Origin: Ischnura elegans
Taxonomy: Eukaryota; Arthropoda; Insecta; Odonata; Coenagrionidae
Length of the DNA stretch: 64,000 nucleotides
Assembly (NCBI RefSeq): GCF_921293095.1
Contig: NC_060254.1
Location: 5,146,001-5,210,000, forward strand
Direction: 5' to 3'
The position numbers and the translations under genes are program-made. The notes under the pieces are model-generated. The model saw only the letters and a program-made list of their open reading frames with translations, searched no databases and was not told the origin of the DNA. Shown in pieces: positions 58,626 to 64,000 of the stretch (within the stretch, counting starts at the first letter, position 1; every line of letters begins with the position of its first letter).

Positions 58626-59375
58626 TAAGTGCACCTCATGGGGTCCGCAAAATTCTTTCGTCATTAAAACGATATTTGGGTCGAACTACGTTTAAATTTT
58701 GCGAAAAGTTCTCCTCAGGAAAAAAATTACACACGGTTTATCCCCGAAAATTTCAGTTTTAATATCGCTCTCTACGAAAACAATTTTTCTATTCTAGACG
58801 AGCCTGTTTTCTGATCAATGACGACAGACGGGATAGATAGCCTGTTCTTAGACCAATAGGTAAGATAGACAGAAGTTTTCCTTTTCGCATGTCATCAAAA
58901 AATACTCATTGTCTGTTTTTTTTAAATAGGCTCTCGTGGTTAAATTGAGATGGATTGACCTCAGAGAAAGGCAGATTTTAATCTGATGGAAAACGGTGGC
59001 TGAAATTTCGCAGGCGATTAATTATTTAATGTAGACTTCAGGGGAATCTTGTAAGCCTTTCACGCATAGCACGACTTAGTTAAAACCTAAGCTTCAATTT
59101 CGTGGAATTCGGTTATTGTAACATCGTAATAGTGTCTAATATTTCAGAAATTTATTCATTTAGTTCCAACCCAATCAGTCATCCAACGCATCCGGGTCAT
59201 TATAGTGGATCTTACCTAGTATGAATATGTCTTGGACTATGACATGCTTAGCACAAATGTATATGTCGGATCATTCGGGCACTAAATAAAAAATAATTGC
59301 TCGAAAATTACGACACGTATTCGTATAATAAGCGGCCAAAATATGTTGACCTGAGAAAAAATACGGACTAGCGGG
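58626..59375. other. Intergenic, nothing recognised
   Basis: AT-rich, no supported frame. Confidence 0.45.
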
Positions 59376-59549
59376 GGATTTATAAATACTTGAAGCTAGG
59401 ATCCACGGGTCTGAAACCGGGTGATTTATCTACCGGGATGTTTCGAGGGTCTACTGAAATTTTGCGTTCAGCGCCGAAAATGTAGCGGTGTTTGCTGGCG
59501 AAACGTATAGCAGAGAAGATATCTAACACGTGTGCATACCCGAGATGGG

Positions 59550-59642
59550 AGTCGAATTGCATGCTGCATGCTGGTGATTGATCACCCCCTGCCAAACACC
59601 CTAGAGGTGGCTCGCAGGGTATTATGTAGATGTTGATGATAG
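59550..59642 (+). repeat. CR1-like LINE 3' end
   Basis: CTGGTGATTGATCACCCCCT, then GCCAAACACCCTAGAGG and GGCTCGCAGGGTATTATGTA with a GATGTTGATGAT tail. It matches the minus-strand copy at 6136-6225 closely. The preceding 170 nt may be decayed LINE coding sequence. Confidence 0.55.
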
Positions 59643-59789
59643 TATTAACAATAAATGAATCTTGAGATGAGGTATGTTTTCGTCTCCTTTGGTTTCATCT
59701 CATTACTCATGTCATATACACTTGTGCTTTCAATTAGATATTTTCAGGGAAATTAGAGAGAACCTTTGTGAACGTATGCCTATATCTCA

Positions 59790-60005
59790 ATGTCTTCTTC
59801 GGGCATTCTAATTGTTTACTCGATCTTAACTATCCTAATATTCGGAAGGACACAAGGGCAATACTTTCCTGAAAAGGCCCTTCGGTTGCATAGCGCTCAC
59901 TTCTGGCCGTCTCCTCTTTGCAAGCGGTGTTCGCCGTCGAGAGGCGCCGGCCACTCCCTGGCGCCATTCCCGCCCGATAACCACCCGAGTCGCCGCTCTC
60001 CGTAA
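59790..60005 (+). CDS. Small ORF with signal-peptide-like start
   Basis: A 71-codon frame. The start MSSSGILIVYSILTILIFG looks like a signal peptide or membrane anchor, followed by a Ser/Pro/Arg-rich end without cysteine pattern. There is no paralogue in the window and no splice evidence. It may be chance. Confidence 0.2.
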   Translation: MSSSGILIVYSILTILIFGRTQGQYFPEKALRLHSAHFWPSPLCKRCSPSRGAGHSLAPFPPDNHPSRRSP

Positions 60006-60438
60006 CATTGTAATCTTAAACTGCTGGCATGATTGTGCTCGTGACGTAACAATTTGCATTCTTTACACATTGCATTACGACTTCTATATTCGGGCGCCTT
60101 CACTTAAGTATGAGACCACGTTTCTAGGTAAATACCTTTTTTTATTAGGAATTCCACATTTTAAACGACCTTCATAATGTATATACATTTGATTATTTCA
60201 TAGATGAGCCTGCAGTGGAATAATTTTATTTTATGGGGATATTTCTGTGGACCTTTCCCTTGGGCTACAACCTTGTCACATTGGAAAGGCTTGCGCGTTC
60301 CTATGACCCCTAGAGCTGCACTGGCGGGATTAATTCTAAATTATTCCCGGTAGGGCCACCCATGCCAGATAGGTCGAAGGGTAGGAGCCAGACGAAAGGT
60401 AGTCCACGTGATGGTGTCACGTAAAAAACACTGTTGGA

Positions 60439-63267
60439 ATGGAAGTGGGAAACCCTACCAACTATCTCTTCCCTGAACACATGGAGTACAACCAAATGAG
60501 CCTCGGAATCTCATCGCCCGGGACCCGTCCGCAAAGGGCGGGTGTCGGGCACGGCAGCGAGGTCGGCAAGGTCCTCGGGGTCGCCAACATGCGAAATCCT
60601 TGCAGAGAATTATCATCATCACCATCAGCGGCAGCAGCAATGAAGAAAGAAGAACGGAAGACCAAGAAGATGGAGAAGAAGAAGTCGGCTATAAATGTGG
60701 GGACGTGGAATGTGAGGACTATGATGAGGGCGGGAAAGTTAGAAAATATCAAAAGGGAAATGGATAAAGGGAGAATAGATATCTTAGGATTATGCGAGGT
60801 GAGGTGGAGGGATAGGGGGGACTATTGGAGTGATGGATATAGGGTTATATATAGTGGAGGGGAAGAAAGCCAGCGAGGGGTAGCATTAGTATTAAACGGG
60901 AAGATGGGTAAGCGTGTGGTAGGTATAGACCAGGTAAACGATAGGATTCTGGTGGTAGAAATTGAGGCGCGGCCCGCCAACCTTGTGGTGGTCCAAGTTT
61001 ACATGCCCACTAGCAATCATAGGGAGGAAGAAGTAGATGAGGTGTATGAACAGCTCGAGAAAATGATTAGAGACACACCGGGTAAGAAAAATCTAGTAGT
61101 GATGGGGGACTGGAACGCTTCAGTCGGGGAAGAGAGGGATGGACATGAAATAGGAGATTTTGGTCTAGGAATACGGAACGATAGGGGAGAGAAAGCAGCA
61201 GAATTTTGTAGGAGAAACAAATTTTTCATCACAAACACGTGGTTCAATCATCATAAAGGGCGAAGGTACACGTGGAAAAGTCCAGGGGATGCGGGGAGAT
61301 ATCAAATAGACTACATTATGGTAAGACAGAGGTTTAGGAATTGTGTGAAAAACTCGCGCAGCTTCCCTGCAGCGGATGCGGATTCGGACCACAATTTAGT
61401 GCTCATGAAATGCAACGTAAGATTCAAAAGACTTATAAGAGTTAGGAAGACGACGAAAAGGAACGCAGAAGCCCTGAAAGGGAGTATGAGGAGAGAATAT
61501 CAGGAACTAGTGGATATTAGTATGCGGGACATTGACAGCACCAAGATTGTTGAGGAAAGATGGGATAATATTAAAACGGGAATAGTCAAAGCGGCGGAGA
61601 AGTCAATTGGCTACGTGGACAGTAGAAGGATAAAGAAGCCGTGGATAACGGAGGCAATGGTAAAAGAAATGGAGGAGAGAAGGAAGTGGAAGAACGTGGA
61701 CACAGAACAGGGCAAAAGAATGTATAGGGAATTGAATAATCGATTACGACGTGAAACTAAGAGGGCAAGGGAGGCTTGGTGGAAAACACAATGTGAGGAA
61801 ATGGAAAAGTTCCAGAAGGGGGGAGAAGTAGGCGCGTTGTACGCCAAAGTTAAGTCGCTATCGGGCGGCAAAAGAGGACAAGCCGTGTCTAAAATTAAGG
61901 CTAAGGATGGGAGGATGCTAACCGAGCGAGCAGAGGTACAGGGTAGGTGGAAGGAATACGTGGAGGACCTGTATGACGGAACGAACAGACCAGAGAGATT
62001 GACTCTAGAGGAGGAAAGTGCAGTGGAGGAGGATAATCTTGGACCGCAGATATTAGATTCGGAAATAGAGAGAGCACTTCGTGATATGAAGGCTAGGAAA
62101 GCAGTAGGCGTGGACAACATCCCGTGTGAGCTCCTGAAGAATCTAGGGAAGGAAGGTAAGAAAAGGTTTTTCGAACTAAAGCGCAGGATCTATGAGGAGG
62201 GATGTTGGCCGGAGGATTTCGTGAAGACGGTTTTAATTCCGCTTCCGAAAAAGAAGAAAGCTGTGGAATGCGGAGTTTATAGGACTATCAGCCTAATATC
62301 GCATGCGGCGAAATTGGTGCTGAGGATATTGAACAGACGAATGGAGGCGAGGGCAAACGAATATTTGGGCGAAGATCAGTTTGGTTTCAGAAAAGGGAAG
62401 TCAACTCGTGATGCAATAGCAATAATGAGGTCCCTCGTGGAGAGGAGGCTAGAATATGACCAGGACGTATATGCGTGTTTCGTGGATTTTGAAAAAGCGT
62501 TTGATAGGGTGAACTGGGTGAAGTTAATGGATATTCTCAAGAGAATGGGTGTAGATTGGAGGGATAGACGACTGATTCGTAATCTGTATATGGCCCAGAC
62601 TGCGCAAGTGTGGATAGCGGACGGAGAATCTGGGTGGGCAAGCATTGGCCGAGGTGTGAGGCAAGGCTGTCCTCTATCGCCGCTGCTCTTTAACATGTAC
62701 GCTGAAGAGATGATAAGGGAAGCGTGGGATGAGTTAGAAGCTGGGATAAAAGTGGGAGGAATGATGTTCAAATCAGTGAGATTCGCGGATGACCAGGCGT
62801 TGATCAGCCAGTCAGCGAGGGGGCTTCAGGCTCTAGTGGATGTGTTATACGAACGTTGCGAGGAGTATGGGATGAGGATTAATCACAAGGAAACTAAGGT
62901 TATGCGGTTTTGTAAAGCATCACGAGCGAGGAATGTGAGACTCAAGATAAAGGTGGGTGGTGAAAAACTTGAGCAGGTTGAGCAATTCAACTATTTAGGC
63001 AGTACGTTAGAGGAAAACGGATACAGTAGTGAGGACATCAGGAAGAGAATAGCATTAGCGAAGGAGGCGTTTATGAACAGGGAGGAGCTTCTGAGAGGAT
63101 CGTTGTGTAAGAGTTTAAAGAAAAGGCTGGTGAAGAGTTTGATTTGGATTGTAGCTCTCTACGGTGCGGAAACGTGGACACTGAGGAAAGAAGACGAGAG
63201 AAGATTGGAGGCATTCGAGATGTGGGTATGGAGAAGAATGGAGAGGGTGAAATGGACGGAGAGGTGA
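60439..63267 (+). CDS. LINE endonuclease-reverse transcriptase, one premature stop
   Basis: 942 codons open; an in-frame TGA at 63265-63267 is followed by the rest of the protein in the same frame to 63552 (about 1036 residues in all). Copy A has AAA at that codon, so the stop is a late change. Apurinic-like endonuclease, residues 86-320: GTWNVRT, LGLCEVRW (Glu120), GDWNA (Asp224), SDH (316-318). RT: IPLPKKKKAVECG, then YRTISL near residue 615, FVDFEKAFDRV (Asp683), GVRQGCPLSPLLFNMY and FADD (782-785), all complete. The C-terminal tail has FEMWVWRRMERVKWTER. The N-terminal 85 residues are Lys/Ser-rich. The loss of about 95 C-terminal residues may impair retrotransposition. Confidence 0.92.
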   Translation: MEVGNPTNYLFPEHMEYNQMSLGISSPGTRPQRAGVGHGSEVGKVLGVANMRNPCRELSSSPSAAAAMKKEERKTKKMEKKKSAINVGTWNVRTMMRAGKLENIKREMDKGRIDILGLCEVRWRDRGDYWSDGYRVIYSGGEESQRGVALVLNGKMGKRVVGIDQVNDRILVVEIEARPANLVVVQVYMPTSNHREEEVDEVYEQLEKMIRDTPGKKNLVVMGDWNASVGEERDGHEIGDFGLGIRNDRGEKAAEFCRRNKFFITNTWFNHHKGRRYTWKSPGDAGRYQIDYIMVRQRFRNCVKNSRSFPAADADSDHNLVLMKCNVRFKRLIRVRKTTKRNAEALKGSMRREYQELVDISMRDIDSTKIVEERWDNIKTGIVKAAEKSIGYVDSRRIKKPWITEAMVKEMEERRKWKNVDTEQGKRMYRELNNRLRRETKRAREAWWKTQCEEMEKFQKGGEVGALYAKVKSLSGGKRGQAVSKIKAKDGRMLTERAEVQGRWKEYVEDLYDGTNRPERLTLEEESAVEEDNLGPQILDSEIERALRDMKARKAVGVDNIPCELLKNLGKEGKKRFFELKRRIYEEGCWPEDFVKTVLIPLPKKKKAVECGVYRTISLISHAAKLVLRILNRRMEARANEYLGEDQFGFRKGKSTRDAIAIMRSLVERRLEYDQDVYACFVDFEKAFDRVNWVKLMDILKRMGVDWRDRRLIRNLYMAQTAQVWIADGESGWASIGRGVRQGCPLSPLLFNMYAEEMIREAWDELEAGIKVGGMMFKSVRFADDQALISQSARGLQALVDVLYERCEEYGMRINHKETKVMRFCKASRARNVRLKIKVGGEKLEQVEQFNYLGSTLEENGYSSEDIRKRIALAKEAFMNREELLRGSLCKSLKKRLVKSLIWIVALYGAETWTLRKEDERRLEAFEMWVWRRMERVKWTER

Positions 63268-63552
63268 AGGAACGACGAAGTGCTGTATATGGTTGGCGAG
63301 GAGAGGCAGCTTTTAGATGAGATACGCAGGAGACAGAAGGTATGGATGGAGTTAGTGCTTAGTGGTGAGGGGATGCTGAAAATGGTGTTGGAGGGTAGAA
63401 TGTTAGGGAAACGAGGGAGGGGAAGGAAAATAATAGGATTTTTTGATAGATTGAAAGAGAGTAGGCCTTACAGTGAATTAAAGAAGGCAGTGCTGGAAGG
63501 AAAGGGAGGCTCCCAGATAGCTTCTCGAATACTCCATGGAAACCTACCTTAA
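63268..63552 (+). pseudogene. C-terminal tail of LINE copy B after the stop
   Basis: In the same frame as the upstream ORF: RNDEVLYMVGEERQLLDEI, LSGEGMLKMVLEGRMLGKRG and ELKKAVLEGKGGSQIASRIL, ending at TAA 63550-63552. It matches copy A 21960-22250. This basic tail is a standard part of these proteins. Confidence 0.85.
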
Positions 63553-63689
63553 TCGGTAGAATACTACAATAATAATTCCTGTGGACCGTGGTGACAGGTC
63601 ACATAATCACACACGGACTTTTGTATCGTCCACAGATATCCGTTAACCAAACTGTTAAGATTTCGACAAACTGTATCATGGAGCGGTAT

Positions 63690-63962
63690 TTTGAGGAAGC
63701 GACTGAGAGCTAAGTTCGCCATGAAGGAAGGGTGGAGAGAAACCCGGCGTCGGCATTAACCTGCTCTGAACGTAGAGCGCCAAAGGGACCACGGCCTGAC
63801 GTCCCATCCGACGGACGGTGTGCTGCTCTTGAATTGCTCTCCACGAAGCACTAAAGAAGGTATCAGGCAGTCCCTGGAAAAAATTCCTGCCACCGTCGGG
63901 ATTTGAAACTTAACCGTTTGGGAGGGAAGCAAAAACAGCACAAACACAACTTGGACTTCATC
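63690..63962 (-). repeat. SINE family S1, copy near the right edge
   Basis: On the minus strand: TTAAGTTTCAAATCCCGACG (B-box-like), then a body with GTCGGATGGGACGTCAGGCC, GTGGTCCCTTTGGCGC and ATGCCGACGCCGGGTTTCTC. It shares the body with 190-372 and 9310-9590 in the same orientation. Confidence 0.6.
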
Positions 63963-64000
63963 CCCCAACTCCGTTAAAGTCAAACTGTGATAATAACTGA

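Larger units (their letters stand above)
60254..63578 (+). mobile_element. RTE-like LINE, nearly intact full-length copy B
   Basis: A 3325-bp element between direct repeats CTGTGGACC (60245-60253 and 63579-63587). The leader starts TTTCCCTTGGGCTACAACC and the 3' end is AATCGGTAGAATACTACAAT plus AATAAT. A single long frame fills it. Length, one-ORF structure and the short AT-rich 3' tail fit the RTE clade of non-LTR retrotransposons. Near-perfect duplications and an almost intact frame suggest a younger insertion than copy A. Confidence 0.9.

Noticed and set aside
1-64000. LTR retrotransposons, endogenous viruses, Polintons, CRISPR arrays, rRNA genes
   Set aside because: No long terminal direct repeats, gag/capsid/integrase wording, spaced short repeats or rRNA cores were seen.

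Overview
The window looks like a repeat-rich arthropod genome, probably an insect. The evidence is a multi-exon XPA gene with GT-AG introns and the mix of mobile elements: RTE-like and CR1-like LINEs, mariner, hAT-type MITEs, tRNA-derived SINEs and Penelope-like units. No bacterial gene organisation, CRISPR array, rRNA or intact tRNA gene was seen. The exact species cannot be read from the sequence.

Only two host genes are well supported. The first is a six-exon nucleotide excision repair gene, XPA (11363-13888, + strand). Its zinc finger and its terminal Glu-Lys-Met end are intact, and a possible alternative last exon overlaps the stop codon. The second is a two-exon gene for a secreted, very acidic, low-complexity protein of unknown function (36248-37726, + strand). 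A third locus is a candidate: a GC-rich, CpG-rich stretch at about 57000-57294 that ends in ATG-AGG-TAC-CAG|GTAAGA and could be the first exon of a gene running out to the right. A short THAP-domain remnant lies at 47891.

Layout. 1-11.2 kb: mostly empty AT-rich DNA with SINE, LINE and Penelope-like fragments. 11.2-14.2 kb: XPA. 14.2-18.9 kb: empty. 18.9-22.3 kb: a decayed full-length RTE-like LINE carrying two long snap-back palindromes. 22.4-35.4 kb: a nest of mobile DNA. A CR1-like LINE on the minus strand is split by a 3.0 kb long-TIR transposon with an 8-bp target duplication, by a 3.3 kb long-TIR transposon whose inverted arms extend into the LINE, and by an AT-rich element with a triplicated end. 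36.2-37.7 kb: the secreted-protein gene. 38.7-45.8 kb: LINE fragments, a rearranged RTE-like LINE on the minus strand and a mariner fossil. 47-52.7 kb: a foldback repeat, two hAT MITEs, and a TIR element hosting a Penelope-like inverted repeat. 55-60 kb: repeat fragments and the candidate first exon. 60.25-63.58 kb: a nearly intact RTE-like LINE with target-site duplications, broken by one in-frame stop. 63.7-64 kb: a SINE.

The most interesting pattern is a recurrent hammerhead-like motif, CTGA(A/T)GA-N-stem-loop-GAAAC. It occurs at three separate loci. At two of them it starts about 30 nt downstream of a TATA box inside an inverted repeat, as if a ribozyme-like element sat at the 5' end of the transcript.
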